Assembly: GCA_028456385.1 (NCBI GenBank)
Contig: JALNQF010000031.1
Coordinates: forward strand, 124,001 to 188,000
Direction of reading: 5' to 3'
Source of the DNA: Ophiosphaerella korrae
Taxonomy: Eukaryota; Ascomycota; Dothideomycetes; Pleosporales; Phaeosphaeriaceae
DNA: 64,000 nt
Shown here: in pieces, positions 26,130-37,817 of the stretch
How the letters are laid out: every line of letters starts with the position of its first letter
Position numbering within the stretch: position 1 is the stretch's first letter
The notes under the pieces: model-generated
Told to the model about the DNA's origin: nothing
What the model saw: the letters and a program-made list of their open reading frames with translations, nothing else
Database searches by the model: none
Made by a program: the position numbers and the translations under genes

Positions 26130-27063
26130 ATGGCTACTGCTAATTCCGTCTACCACGACCCCACGCCTGGCCGCACCCGCACCAGGCGTAGCTCCAGCCA
26201 CAGAAGCTTTGCCTCGCCATCGCTCTCGAGGTCCAATTCTCAACTCAACTCACCTCGTGTAGCTTGTCCCAAAGACGGCAATGCCTTTGCCTATGATCCT
26301 GCCCACCTCGGCACTTGGTACCTTCCCCAGGAACTCTGGACCCACCTTCCCACCGAGATCCAAACCGCTTTGACTGCCGTGCAACACGCTGGTGCAGCCG
26401 TCATGACTGGTAAGTCTTTATCTCCCCAATGTCATATGCATTCATTACTATAGCTAATGTTCTCCAGGTTTCACTCGCCTTGATGAGCAGACTGAAAAAG
26501 TTGATGGCTTTTGCGTAGACGCTAAGATCCCTGAGGATGAACTGCTCGGAGATCTCACCGACCTTCCACCTCCAAGATACAGGACCATTAGCAACGCTAG
26601 TAGCGTCTTCTCTTCCACCATATCCTCTCCTGTTTCGCCTGCTACTCCAGCTTCTCAGTCAGAGTGCACCTCCCCGGTCTCAACGTCCATCTCGTCATCG
26701 TCTCAGCTTCCCTCATCACTGTCGCCCGTTTCTCTTGGGCCTCCTGCGGATTTGCCCGAGAAACGCCGCCCCCGCGAGCGCTCCTTCTCTACACCGCTTG
26801 AGCCCCACAACGCGTACTATGTAGCCGAATTGTCGCATCTGCGCACCGAGGCTCTTCCACGCCTGCGCCACCTAGGCCGCAAGGTTGACACCGACTGGTT
26901 TGAGGTCAAGCGCGCGAGTAATATCTCGACCGAAGACGTCACTGCTTTCGAGAACTGGTGGACTGAGAAGAAGATGACAATTTCAAGCCTCAACGAGAAG
27001 GGCAAGCGTCTTGCATCCACGCACGGTTTGGCAGCCACTGGCATGGGATGGTGTGCACCATGA
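26130..27063 (+). CDS. Ser/Pro-rich protein of unknown function with conserved-looking C-terminal domain
   Basis: Exons 26130-26409 and 26468-27063, joined across a 58-bp intron with GTAAGT donor and CTCCAG acceptor, give 291 residues. The N-terminal 45 residues are basic and Ser-rich (RTRTRRSSSHRSFASPSLSR). A compact segment follows (FAYDPAHLGTWYLPQELW, PTEIQTALTAVQHAGAAV). The middle is a Ser/Thr/Pro linker, rich in SP sites. The last 80 residues look folded and helical: NAYYVAELSHLRTEALPRL, then DTDWFEVKRASNISTEDV and FENWWTEKKMTISSLNEKG. No signal peptide or membrane helix. I do not recognise the family. The Met at 26130 follows a pyrimidine-rich leader and begins MATANSVYHDP. Confidence 0.75.
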
Positions 27064-29339
27064 TTGCTAGTGAGGTGGGCTCAATTTTGCTCGATCATCC
27101 AAATGGTCTCCAAGTGTGTCGGCTGCTTAGCTCTGGAAGCGAACTTCTCTGTCTTTCTATTGCACAAAGTCTCCTAGTCTGCCTTTCCTCTTCTCCATTT
27201 CCCTTCATGTTTTTCCCTAGGGCCTTCATTCAGCGAGGAGTATGGTGCATATACAAGAAAGATTGGTCTTCATTGGCAATTTAAACTTCTACCGAGCTGG
27301 ACCCGGTGTCTTCGGATCGAGTTGAAACTCGCCCACCGCATTCAAGCTCTCAATCACTCAAAGTGGTATGCACCTTCAATGGTAGCATGGCAACCCTAGA
27401 ATATGACGACCTTGCAGGGTCACGAATGATAGAGATATGAAATAACCTTTGCTCTCCCGACCTCCTCCGATCGTGGCGCTCTAACCTTACAGCACAGACT
27501 CTAAAACAAACACTCATTCTTATTAGATTAGAGCCCCAGTACTAGAACATGTGATCACAACGATTCACAAGGAATTACCTACAGTAGCGCGTACCTTAGC
27601 GAGTACGCTAGTGTCTAACACATAATATCTAGATAGAATAATCAACTACTTTGTTCTACAATTCTCTGCAACCCAAGAGCTTCTCCCCCCACGCACCATA
27701 TAGCGAATATTGCGCTTCAAAATGAGCAACGATGATGTACGTACGCTGTCTGACATCCGGCCCCTCATTCCGTCATCGACGCCAAAGCCTGCTACACAAA
27801 TGACCATGGTGACAAGAACTTCGCCGAATCGCTCCGATTATCAGCTTATGCGCCGTGCGGTGTGGCGATAGATCTAGGCCGTCTTTACTTAGGGCTTCGC
27901 CACGTATGCCCCCCGGCGCCACATTGCAGATGTTAACAGGGATAAGGCTTAAACATGTTTGGCACGGGCCGTTTGAATACAAAACGACACAGCTGACTGG
28001 CTGTGAGCTGTAAGTTTCAAACCTAATTTATTCGGACCAGCGAATGATCAAACTTGGAAAGCGCATCAGACTTTACAATACAAAATCCAGCGAAACAGCG
28101 TTGACCTAGCTATTCTTCGTGAAGTTAGTTATTTTACATGCTTTTAGTGGAACAAAATATGACACGCTTTACTAGCAAATGTATACGGCGGTTTTTGTAG
28201 TATGTTGACTTCATCTCGCAGTTAACCCTCTCAGTCGATTCCCAAACCCACCTACCTCGAGTAACATCTCTATAAATTCCATAACCGATTTACATCAGCG
28301 CTTTTATCAACACTCATTACGATTGCATTAGATGAAATGTATGACTTCATTGAACTCCTCGGTACTATCTTCGTCTGTGTCTTCTACTTCACCACCACTC
28401 GCAACCATAGCGGCTTCTCCAACTCATGGTTTTTAATGTACCGGATGAAATACGTCGTTCCCATCTCGGTACCCTCCTCTCCTTCGTCTGGCTTGTCTAT
28501 TACACCAACCGGGACAGTTCGTTTAACACCTATTCCTGGTGCATTGGACCAATGGCATCCACTCTTTCATTCAAATACCAAGCACTATCCTCTTGACCAT
28601 CTGGCTCCTTTGCTACACCACCACCCGCAGCTGGTGTGGTTTCTCCAATACTCATCCCTCAAACCTGGACGCTCGAGTCCTTCGTCCAGCGTATCATTGC
28701 TACCACAGCTTGACGATACCCAGACTGCCTGGAATCTCTTTTCTGAATACTCGTAGGTCTAGGCGCTAGCATTTTCTTCCCCGGTCGGACGATCCGGCTT
28801 GTCCACTACCAGCAACTTCGACAACGGGCCCTCGAGTGGAATACACCCAGTTGGGCAGATCGACACAGCAAGAAGGTGTTCATCTCAGCTTATCTATATG
28901 ATGAGAGGGGTAGTCTGTTGTCTAGTGAATAGGGCAAAGCAGTGCCTGAGCTGATAGATATGCTTGGTCCCGAAAATGTAGTAGGTGAACGGGAAAAGTG
29001 CGAATTCGTTCATGTAAGACTGTATAATTGGCTGCAACGTATGTTTATTGTTCTATACCCAATAACCAACGCTGATTGATTATAGCTGTCTTTTTGGGTT
29101 TGCCTGCCGTAGAGGTGTAGAATTGCGCTTTTACACTTGATTGGATCTGTGTATAATCCCTAGGTGGGTACACTAAGCGTTGACAAAGATTTTGGTACTA
29201 GGGTCTTGGCTAGGGTTGGGTGAAGCTTTTGCATGAGGGATATTGATTTCATCCCCTTTTCTGTTGAACTACAGCAGCTTAGCGCAAGCTAAGCCCATCT
29301 CGAGACTCCGGAAGACGACAGCTTCCCTCCGCCTGTACG
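27064..29339. other. gene-poor region
   Basis: About 2.3 kb. There is a frame at 28337-28756 with a hydrophobic start and a CTATAAA box about 65 bp upstream, but its remainder reads as low-quality Ser/Pro sequence and I cannot support it. Nothing else recognised. Confidence 0.45.
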
Positions 29340-29684
29340 ATGCGCGATACGCGGGTTAGCGACGACATGGAATGCAGGGAGGCAAGGATTGACGAATTAC
29401 TTTTGACAGGCGTTTTGAAAAACCAACTCGATGGCGAGGATAAGAGGGTGTATGAAGCTATTCGCCGTACGTTTTCTATTGGCAATACATTTGCTATAAA
29501 AGACTTGCAGATTTCTTTACGCCGTTGGCAACAGCAGACAAAATCCACGCCTTTGCACGGCATCCTAGGCAAGGAATCTCTTCGGCATTCTGCATCCCCC
29601 CAACCCCAACCCCACGTTGAGGAAAGACTAATTCGAGAAATTTCAACGGATAATCAAATATGGCAAGCATTAGCTAGCGTTTGA
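29340..29684 (+). CDS. hypothetical 114-residue protein
   Basis: Single short frame, MRDTRVSDD to LASV. It is moderately charged and may be helical in the stretch ARIDELLLTGVLKNQLDGED and YEAIRRTFSIGNTFAIKDLQ. No signal peptide, membrane helix or motif. It sits alone in a gene-poor region. The composition is coding-like, but no homologous family comes to mind; it may be an orphan gene, an exon of something larger or chance. Confidence 0.3.
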   Translation: MRDTRVSDDMECREARIDELLLTGVLKNQLDGEDKRVYEAIRRTFSIGNTFAIKDLQISLRRWQQQTKSTPLHGILGKESLRHSASPQPQPHVEERLIREISTDNQIWQALASV

Positions 29685-30263
29685 GAGAAAGTTTGATGGC
29701 CAAGGCATTTTCGCTCTATTGCCGTGTAATGGAGTGTCTAGCACTTATTTAGGGTGTGCTCTCAAAACAATTTTGTCATGAGTTATAAATGAAATATGTT
29801 GCATGAGTGTAGCCCAATTTCGTGATGCACGTCACAGCTTTTAGGCCCTTACGCATAGTGTGCGGTCCTCGAAAAGCCAATGCTAACAGCTTGTCTCCGG
29901 CTTGAAGACTTCGGAGACTGGCTTCCAGAGTCCAAAATTCCTACAGAATTCCTCGCAGAACTTCTTGAGCATTTTTCCTTAGCAAAATGTGCGCGTTGAG
30001 GGGCTGGACGAATAGTTGATTACGTTGTTATTGCTCATCGTCTATAGGGCTAAACCGCTAGGTGAGCAGGTGGCTCAAGGATACCCTTTTTCTCTTTTCG
30101 GGTTTCATTTCGTGGGTATGATTGTCTAAATTGCCAAGTACGTGAAACACTTGGTATGGCAGTATAAATCTTTCGGTTTGGTTTAATAAGCACGTTTCTT
30201 GATTACGTTGAGTATGGATGCTAGGGCACTTGTTTTTCCCATATGCTTGCTTACTTCTTCAAC
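29685..30263. other. intergenic, nothing recognised
   Basis: 579 bp, moderately AT-rich, before the 3' end of the alcohol dehydrogenase gene. Part is presumably its 3' UTR. Confidence 0.5.
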
Positions 30264-31440
30264 CTAGTTTTCGAGAACGAATCTATACCTGGCCTTCCCA
30301 GCTTCCATATCTATAACCGCTTGATTTGCATCCTTCATTTTGCGTGTCTGGATCCACGGTTTGACCTTCTTATCCGCAGCAAACTGCAGCATTTCTTCGA
30401 TCTCTTCAGGTGAACCGACAGAAGAGCCACCAACTTTGATGCCTGCGGTGAGCAGTGTGAAAGCGTTGATATTGGGGAGATTCCCGCCATCAGGAGCGCT
30501 AGTTGGCAGTTAGCATTTTACTTCTCACATATCAGGAGTGGCATAGCTCAACATACCCAACCTGAATAAATGTTCCTTTCGTCTTGAGTAGTGAAAGGTA
30601 TTCGTTCAAGGGCATTTTCTCTGAGGAAACGGTGCAAACAATCAGATCAAGAGTCGCCTTGTTGTGCTTTGCCCAGTCTTTATCCTCATCCGTTGAAATG
30701 TACTGGTCTGCACCTAGCTGCAACACTTCGTCACGCTTCTCCGCTTTCCGCGAAATACCAACGATTTTGTCTGCGCCGAGAGCTTTGGCGAATAGTACAC
30801 CAAAGTGCCCTAATCCGCCCACGCCTACAATTCCCACCGTCTTGCCAGGTCCACAGCCATTCTTTTTTAGCGGCGAGTATACGGTGATACCGCCACAGAG
30901 CATGGGCGCTGCATCTGCAGAGTCAAGGCCTTGGGGAATGTTGAGGACGAAGTGGGCATTTGTGCGGTTGTGCGTGGCGTAGCCGCCATAAGATTTTCCT
31001 TCATCGCCTGGGTACACGGATCCATAAGTGTTAATGCTTTGGCGCTTACAATAGTTTTCGAGTTTTTGTGAGCAATCGGGGCAGTCATTTTGCAGGCAGC
31101 TCCGTGCTTGAGCACCAACACCAACGCGGGAGCCTTGCTTGATGTGCTTTACGTTGGAGCCAATTCTCACAGCCTTGCCGATGATTTCGTGGCCAACGAC
31201 GCAGGCTGCAGTGCGTCAGTGATGTAGAATATAAGAGGTGCAGATTTACTAACGGTAGGGCGTAGGACCCCAACCAGATTTCAGCATGTGTAGGTCAGAG
31301 CCGCAGATTCCGCAGTGTGAAATTTCGATGTCGACGTCGTCTTCAGACCACTTTTTGGGTTCAAAATTGCCCCACTCCATCTTTCCCTCGATTGAAGTAT
31401 CATCTTTTCCGAGCCAGCCTTGGAACTTGGTGTCTGCCAT
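30264..31440 (-). CDS. NADP-dependent medium-chain alcohol dehydrogenase (cinnamyl-alcohol/ADH6 type)
   Basis: Zinc-dependent cytosolic reductase of aldehydes and alcohols. Exons: 31254-31440, 30557-31205 and 30264-30498, giving 356 residues. Catalytic zinc ligands: CGICGSDLH (Cys) and VVGHEIIG (His-Glu). The structural zinc lobe has four cysteines in CLQNDCPDCSQKLENYC. The nucleotide fold shows GIVGVGGLGHFGVLFAKALG, and the following SRKAEKRDE is typical of NADP(H) users. The C-terminus is QTRKMKDANQAVIDMEAGKA then RYRFVLEN. Intron 1 splits the TPYPCVVGHE segment, and intron 2 falls in QVGAPDGG. Both restore the family sequence exactly. The substrate cannot be read from sequence. Confidence 0.94.
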
Positions 31441-32171
31441 TGTGAAATTGACTGGGTTTGTGTTAGGCTTCGCCTGTAATTGACAGTGAGAAACAGTGAG
31501 AGACAGTGATGAGGAGATGTGTTTTATTTTTCTGACTAGTTTTCCTACACTTATATACCTAGAGTCACATGGATTTGCTTTATCATGACGTTGTGATTGT
31601 CGTCCGCGAAAATTTACGCAGTCTCTGTTTGTAGGCTGGCCCATTCATGTCTAATTGGCCAGCACGCATCATGCCCTGGTAACATACATCAATTTTATAT
31701 TCAAGTGCACCGTAATCGCCGCTAACTCAGAAGATGCGAAAATGTTCGGACGTATATACGCCATGTAGCCTGGAGATGCCCGCCGTTATTCGTTAGCTCC
31801 ATAGATCTCTTGGCGGGTGTAGCGGAGTTAATAAACTTGCGATGGCTAATTGCGATAAAAGCGTACGGTGATATCTTACTTTCCTTATTAAATGCGAAAA
31901 AATAATAACCTGGCGCATGAAGCGGCTCTTGATAAACGGAAACAGTAGGAAATTCATTCTCCTTACATTACTACTAGGTGTATACGGTTGTTCAGTTAAC
32001 CGAGAGACCGGTTAATAAAGTTACTCACTGTTGCGCCCAGTTCTGTGAAAAGCACTAGAAATCAGCGATTTGTAATGACTCGGGAATAGATACTGTAGGA
32101 AAAATTCCCGGGGTTTTGATTTCTACACGGAAAGCCTAATACGACAGAAATGTTGAGTTGAGTATTATAAA
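31441..32171. other. intergenic, nothing recognised
   Basis: 731 bp between the alcohol dehydrogenase promoter and the 3' end of the dehydratase gene. AT-rich around 31850-32000. No supported feature. Confidence 0.5.
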
Positions 32172-33789
32172 TCACTTAAACCGTTCGTATCGTGCCTCGT
32201 CCTCTATCCTCCTATTCACACGTTCGATAATTTCTAGATCGTACACATCTTCAAGGGTCTCTTCACCTTTTAACACCTTCTTTTCATGTTTCGCAGCCTC
32301 TTCTTTCGTCATCACCACCAACTCATTCATCTTGAGCGTGCTACTCTTCTGGCCCTCAGTCCTCTCGTCGACAAAATTCTCGGTTGGCTTCTTCCACCTA
32401 CTAAGTACTAGGCGAGTTGATAATCCACTTATAATGCTGCGCCCGTTGTACACTTCTTCGACAAGGTATCCAACGTCACTTTGTGTGATTGGTATTTTCA
32501 AACCTTGCGTGTCTTTAATAAATAGTGCTCGTGCTACACGCTCTTCAGCACCTTGAAGAGCGCCTAGGATGCCGTCATACATCTTGTCGCGAGATTTTGA
32601 GGGGAGGTATTCGTGTGGGTAGTCGGCAATGGAAACGATAACGTGATTGGCAACTGCGAGACCAAAGATTGCTGGCATCGTGCCAAGTACAGGCAAAATA
32701 CGGACACGGAAGTCCGCAAGCACACCTAGTTCGCCAACATTGCCTTTGGCGAATTCTTCTTCTGCAAGTGGTTGAAGTTCGGCTTTCCCCGGCCCAGGTC
32801 TTTCTGTTGAGAAAACGACGGGTATGCCATCGTTCACGCCGAGTAATCGTAACTTCCTCCTTGTAGACTTAGAAAGTGGATCATCGGTACTTGTGGAAAT
32901 GTCGCCAATGAATATTTTTGTGGGGTCTGATTTGCATCCTGCACCCATAGAAGATATGACTTTTAGTTTGTATTTAGAACAGTAATGTAGCAGCGCCACC
33001 TTGCTATCGATGTTGTCGATAGCATCGATCACGAAGTCTGGTTGTTGTCCGTTGAGATCTGCTAGCTGTGAGCCTGCGTTTTGTTCGCTGAAGAGCTCAT
33101 TACGGCATTCGAAATGAGTCCACGGAGTGATTTGCTCAAGGCGTTTGCGAAGACAATGCACTTTTGGCGTTCCAACGTCTGCCAGCGTCGCAACAGCATG
33201 TCGATTGAGAGAAGACAAAGTGACCTGATCGAAGTCGATAAGGCGGATTTTAGCACACCCTGAGCGGGCGAGTGCTGCCGTGGCGTGGGAGCCGACGCCA
33301 CCGCAGCCCACTACGATGACGAAAGCACTTCGAAGCCTTGCCAGACCATCATCCGTAAGAAAAACTCTGTTTCGGGCGAGTTGCTCGAGAATTAAGTCTA
33401 TGCATGTATTAACATTGTGTGATCATCTGAGTGACTAGATGATGTATACCGTCGTCATAGTCTCCTTTCCTTGCTCTTGCAGCCAATGCCGTGCTTCTCT
33501 CATCTTCTTTACTTGGAGCAAAGATACTAGACGCAGCGCCATATTCGGTCATCTTTAGCAAGCCAGTCAGCAATGAAAGAGCAGTCTCACACTGACAATT
33601 ACCTACTCTTTGTGCATGATGTTCATCATCAATATCTGGTATTGATGCTTTCAAGTCGGCAACTCTGTATATGCGTCGCGCTTTCTGAAATCCAAGGATA
33701 GTGCTTGCAACTACAGCGCCCGACACAACCGCAGTTGTGATGAGTTGCGCATTGCGAGATTCAGTCGCTCTGGAAATCCAAGAGGACAT
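32172..33789 (-). CDS. tRNA threonylcarbamoyladenosine dehydratase (TcdA/Tcd1-Tcd2 type)
   Basis: E1-like ATP-dependent enzyme that converts t6A to cyclic t6A in tRNA. Exons: 33607-33789, 33450-33552 and 32172-33397, giving 503 residues. A hydrophobic N-terminal segment (AQLITTAVVSGAVVASTILGF) fits the mitochondrial outer-membrane anchor of the yeast homologues. The adenylation domain begins LEQLARNRVFLTDDGLARLR and continues VIVVGCGGVGSHA, a Rossmann GxGGxGS. DFDQVTLSSLNRH, DAIDNIDSK and SSMGAGCKSDPTK follow, all typical of this family. The C-terminus is charged. Intron positions are 33553-33606 and 33398-33449. Divergent from nuc1. Confidence 0.93.
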
Positions 33790-34139
33790 GTCGATTATGA
33801 TGGGAGAACTGCTCGAATCATCAGATCGAAGCCATCTATGGTCAAAAAGAAGAGTTTTGCCAACGAGTTTGTAGCGTGAAATACTTTATCACGACTTGGT
33901 GGTAAGATAGTTGCAGCTCAATATTTCCGAATATTGGTTCTACGCATGTTGCTGCGCTAGTACACAAGGAGACAAGTGCCACATTTTTCCAGATGACCTT
34001 TACATGGAGCATAGCCGCCAACGAACCATATAAGCACGACCCGACGCGTCCGAGACATCCCTCACGCGCCGTCCAAGCATCTGGTGTCATGGGATTGTTA
34101 AGAAGTCGATAGAACGGCTACAACTATCAAAAATCATCC
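33790..34139. promoter_or_regulatory. divergent promoter of the dehydratase and nuc1
   Basis: 350 bp between two start codons facing away from each other. No specific sites identified. Confidence 0.55.
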
Positions 34140-35174
34140 ATGCCCACACGCTCAATCTCAAAATCTCGAGTTACTGGCAGCATGTCCAAAGTTACATTCG
34201 CAATCATCGCAGCAGGCGGTGCTGCGGCCGGCGCAGCAGCGACAGCGGCCTTTTACTCGTCAAAGAAGGACTCTCTACCAGCAAGCTCCGTCTCTGCACC
34301 AGTCACCAGTACCATTACAGGGCCTCCACGACCAAGTCCCCTACCAACTGTCCCTTCACGCACCGCCGTAGTTCGAACAGCCCCTGTTGACCCCAGTGGT
34401 GTCTTCCAATATGGTTTCCCTGGCCCAGTCAACGATCTCCGTCCTGCTGCCTCGCTCACATCGACCTACGATCGTCGCACGCGAAATCCAGTATGGGTCG
34501 CCGAGCACATAACACCCGCGTCCTTAGCCAACAATAACGCAGACCGAAAACACAGCGTATTTGTTGAAGACATTTCAATCCCTGAGATGTTTCGCGCAAA
34601 GCTAAAGGACTACTTCAGATCAGGCTATGATCGAGGCCACCAAGTACCTGCAGCAGATGCAAAATGGAGTCAAGAAGCTATGGATGATACCTTTGCGCTG
34701 AGTAACATGTGCCCACAGGTTGGCGATGGCTTCAACCGTGATTACTGGGCACATTTTGAGGACTTTTGCAGGCGGTTGACACACAATTATCCCTCGGTAC
34801 GCATTGTCACAGGCCCACTATACCTTCCTAAGCGAGAGCCCGACGGAAAGTGGCGAGTTTCCTACGAAGTCATTGGGGACCCTCCTAATGTTGCGGTACC
34901 CACACATTTCTACAAGGTCATTTTCGCCGAAGATGGGAGGATAGGTGGTAAAGTTGCGCTGGGAGCGTTTGTATTACCAAATGCGGTAATCTCAAATAGC
35001 AAGCCATTGACCGACTTCGAGGTACCCATCGAGGCTGTGGAGAAGGCAAGCGGGCTAGAGTTTGCGACTAAGCTATCGCCAGAGAGGAGAACGAGGTTGT
35101 GCCAGGAAGTCAGCTGTTCAACGATTGTGAAGGAATATGCACAGAGGCAGAAGACGTTTGCAAAGGGACAGTAA
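34140..35174 (+). CDS. nuc1: mitochondrial endonuclease G (NUC1)
   Basis: Non-specific DNA/RNA endonuclease of the beta-beta-alpha metal superfamily, mitochondrial, linked in fungi to recombination, mtDNA turnover and cell death. Intronless, 344 residues. Met 34182 (MSKVTFAIIAAGGAAAG) is an alternative start that places the hydrophobic anchor at the N-terminus. The catalytic motif is GYDRGHQVPAADAKW (DRGH). Metal-ligand Asn residues are in NMCPQVGDGFNRDYWAHFE, followed by VRIVTGPLYLP and the PTHFYKVIFAE strand. A Pro/Ser-rich linker separates anchor and nuclease domain. Complete and apparently functional. Confidence 0.95.
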   Translation: MPTRSISKSRVTGSMSKVTFAIIAAGGAAAGAAATAAFYSSKKDSLPASSVSAPVTSTITGPPRPSPLPTVPSRTAVVRTAPVDPSGVFQYGFPGPVNDLRPAASLTSTYDRRTRNPVWVAEHITPASLANNNADRKHSVFVEDISIPEMFRAKLKDYFRSGYDRGHQVPAADAKWSQEAMDDTFALSNMCPQVGDGFNRDYWAHFEDFCRRLTHNYPSVRIVTGPLYLPKREPDGKWRVSYEVIGDPPNVAVPTHFYKVIFAEDGRIGGKVALGAFVLPNAVISNSKPLTDFEVPIEAVEKASGLEFATKLSPERRTRLCQEVSCSTIVKEYAQRQKTFAKGQ

Positions 35175-35338
35175 TTGTCTCTAGAGAAGAGATGATGAGC
35201 ATAACTTTCGTTTCATTTCATAGCGGACATGAGGATGTGACCGATGAAATATTAGCCCTCGAAGATGGGGCGTTATGCACACTACTGTACAGAACATCGT
35301 GCTATGAGATCGTATCAAGCGCAGGCTGTCGATGCAAC

Positions 35339-35691
35339 CTATTGGAGATTTTGTAACGCCGTCCCAGCTGCACTCTCCTTCTGTATCCTCGCGACATACT
35401 GCCTGGATACGGTGTTCCAAGCACTCATGTACTTCTCCATGCAGCTCGTGAAACACGTCTCTTCACCTTTTGATAGCGATGTGCCGGGCTTGGGGACGCA
35501 GCGCTCAAAGCAATGTTCATTTAGCTTTTCGACCAGCATTCGTGCGTTTTGCATGGCAGCTTCTTGTTGGACCTGGCGTATGATTTGTGTCTTGCTGGGA
35601 GAAATCAACATGCATGATCGTTTTGCAAGCAATGCTTGGTTATGGATGGGACATACGCATCATTGAGGCCAGAGCTTCCAAATGAGTCCAT
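35339..35691 (-). CDS. tim13: mitochondrial import chaperone TIM13
   Basis: Small Tim protein of the intermembrane space; forms a hexamer with Tim8 to guide hydrophobic precursors. Exons 35657-35691 (35 nt) and 35339-35594, intron 62 bp, 96 residues. The twin CX3C motifs are HCFERC and CFTSC, spaced by VPKPGTSLSKGEET, followed by CMEKYMSAWNTVSRQYVARI, which distinguishes Tim13 from Tim8/9/10. The spliced N-terminus is MDSFGSSGLNDAKTQIIRQV. The unspliced Met at 35632 would give a wrong leader. Tail-to-tail with nuc1. Confidence 0.95.
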
Positions 35692-36086
35692 GTTGGCGGA
35701 TGTGAAGTTTTGAGTGCTGTAAGAATTGTGGCCGCACAGGCTCGTCGTGTTTCCGTCCTGTTGCGCTTTCTTGAAAAAGTTGTCGACGTCAAGAGCCGCA
35801 GGCGCACTGGCTCCTTCCTGGGAGTGGTAGCGCGCCGATCAGACCCCTGTAGGACGCGGAAAGGCCACTCATCACCACCGCGGCCAACACCACAACCGTG
35901 ACCCCAGAACATTCATGTCGCCTCCCCGTGCTGTTCTTCCTTTCTTGTAGCTGCACGTCATCGCGGCCTGGCCTTTCACTACAATTGTAAAGGCTCCTCC
36001 TTTCATTCTTTCTGTGACCCTTATCCATCTCAGGGCTCCAGCTTGGGGAAAGCTGGTCTCATCGAGCCGAGGACCATTGCCCAGCC
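35692..36086. promoter_or_regulatory. divergent promoter of tim13 and the lectin gene
   Basis: 395 bp between divergent start codons. No further feature identified. Confidence 0.5.
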
Positions 36087-37284
36087 ATGTTTTCTGCAAG
36101 GTCATGGACGAGTTTTTGCCTGCTGGCGGGGAGTTGGACCGGTGCTCTAGCACGGTCTGGAGGCTTGAGTGAGGATCCTGATATCAAGGCGATCTCGGTA
36201 TGGTTGTGGCATGCAGTTGCTGCGAAACTATTACTGACAGAGGTGTAGCTACGAACACACAGCCTTGAGCCTGTAAGCGACAGCGATTCTAGTTTTAGGC
36301 TTGCTATAAGCCCAGTGGCCCTAACAGTACCTAACTGAGCACAGCCATACCTTGATTCGGATATGCAGAGCCGTTGGTGGGACTTTGGCGGAGACACCAT
36401 CATCCGGACCGACAAGTATGTCCGACTCGCCTCAGACAAGCCTTCTCGCGATGGCTGGATATTCTCAAGAGTCCCATTGACTGCGACCAACTGGGAGGTG
36501 GGTTAAATCTTCGCAAAGATAAACACTGGAAGCTCACGCGAGTAGATCCAATTCGAGTTCAAGGTCTCTGGCCAGGGAAACCTCTACGGCGATGGATTCG
36601 CAATGTGGCTCACCAAGGAGCGAGCGCAGCCCGGCAACGTTTTCGGTCATACAGACAAATTCGAGGGCCTCGGTCTCTTCTTCGACACGTATAAGAACAA
36701 CCGGCCGGGCACCGTGTTCCCCTACATTATGGCCATGAATGGAGATGGCCATACCGCGTATGATAAGGACAACGACGGTAAAGCGAACGAAGTCGCTGGT
36801 TGCTCTGTATGCTCCACCAAATGCTACAGTCTGGAAGACCCGCTAACATGATCAGGCTCGTGGCATCCGCAATGCACAAGTCCCCACCATCGCAAGAGTG
36901 ACCTACTTCCAAGACCAATACCTTAAACTCGAGCTCCAATACAAGTCCGAGGACGAATGGACGCAATGCTTTGAAATCCCCAACTTCAAAGTCCCACCCG
37001 TCGCATACCTAGGATTCTCCGCCGAAACCGGCGAACTCTCTGATAATCACGATATCATTTCTGTCAAGTCACATAACCTGTACAAGAAGAATCCTGGCAC
37101 AGGCTCCAAGCCAGCATCGCCAAATACTTCCAATGGCAAAGCATCTACCAGCTATATGGTGCGCGAAAAGAGTGGGCGCAGCTGGACGTGGTTCTTCATG
37201 AAGTTCGTTCTCTTCGGTCTTGCACTGACGGGTGGATACGTTGGATTCACAATTTACCGAACAAAGCAGCGCGACCGGTTCTAG
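36087..37284 (+). CDS. L-type (legume-like) lectin, ER-Golgi cargo receptor
   Basis: Type I membrane cargo receptor of the VIP36/ERGIC-53/Emp46 family that binds high-mannose glycans on secretory proteins. Exons: 36087-36197, 36249-36272 (24 nt), 36345-36497, 36546-36806 and 36856-37284, giving 325 residues. Order: signal peptide (MFSARSWTSFCLLAGSWTGALA), lectin domain with WWDFGGDTIIRTDKYVRL, YGDGFAMWLTKER, EGLGLFFDTYKNN and MNGDGHTAYD (acidic ligand residues), then a luminal stalk, a membrane helix (FMKFVLFGLALTGGYVGFTI) and a short cytosolic tail RTKQRDRF. No coiled coil long enough to be ERGIC-53, so VIP36/Emp46-like is preferred. Confidence 0.93.
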
Positions 37285-37817
37285 GCGAGCAGACCTCTGG
37301 ATTATAATACCGGAGGGCGTGCAAATGATTCTTGCTACAATCTTCACCGCTTCGGCAGCATAACGCGGAGAACGCAAGGTGATGTCTGCATGATGCTGTA
37401 CAAGGTATGAAAAACTGGAGGCAGATGTGTGCATGAGTATAAGCAGCCTAGAAATGGGATGTACAGATCATCTTTATTCGCGCATTGTTTAGGGGTATGG
37501 TGGTTTTCCTACTAGTCCGATACTTGTTTCGATATCTCGTCTCCTAGCAAGCAAATACCAATTCTCACGTTCAATACTGCTTTGCCCATGGAATGAACGA
37601 ACGTTGCTTACTACCTGATTGCAACTCAAAATGTATACAGGCTTCGTGATATCTCCGCTTTAATAGAGCTATACTGTAGAGGAGAACAGCAAGTTTGCTT
37701 CAGCAAAAGAGGAATGTCCATCTTGCATCCGATTTAGATGACCGTATCATAAAGAGGCGGTTGTATGGTGGCCATGATGTGCGTGATGCTTTTTGAGACA
37801 ATACTCTGCGTGTCATC
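37285..37817. other. intergenic, start of the accessory region
   Basis: 533 bp. Includes the lectin gene 3' UTR; no other feature supported. Confidence 0.5.

Noticed and set aside
28337..28756. 139-residue frame with hydrophobic start and a nearby TATA-like box
   Set aside because: The remainder is low-complexity Ser/Pro text that overlaps a second equally poor frame.
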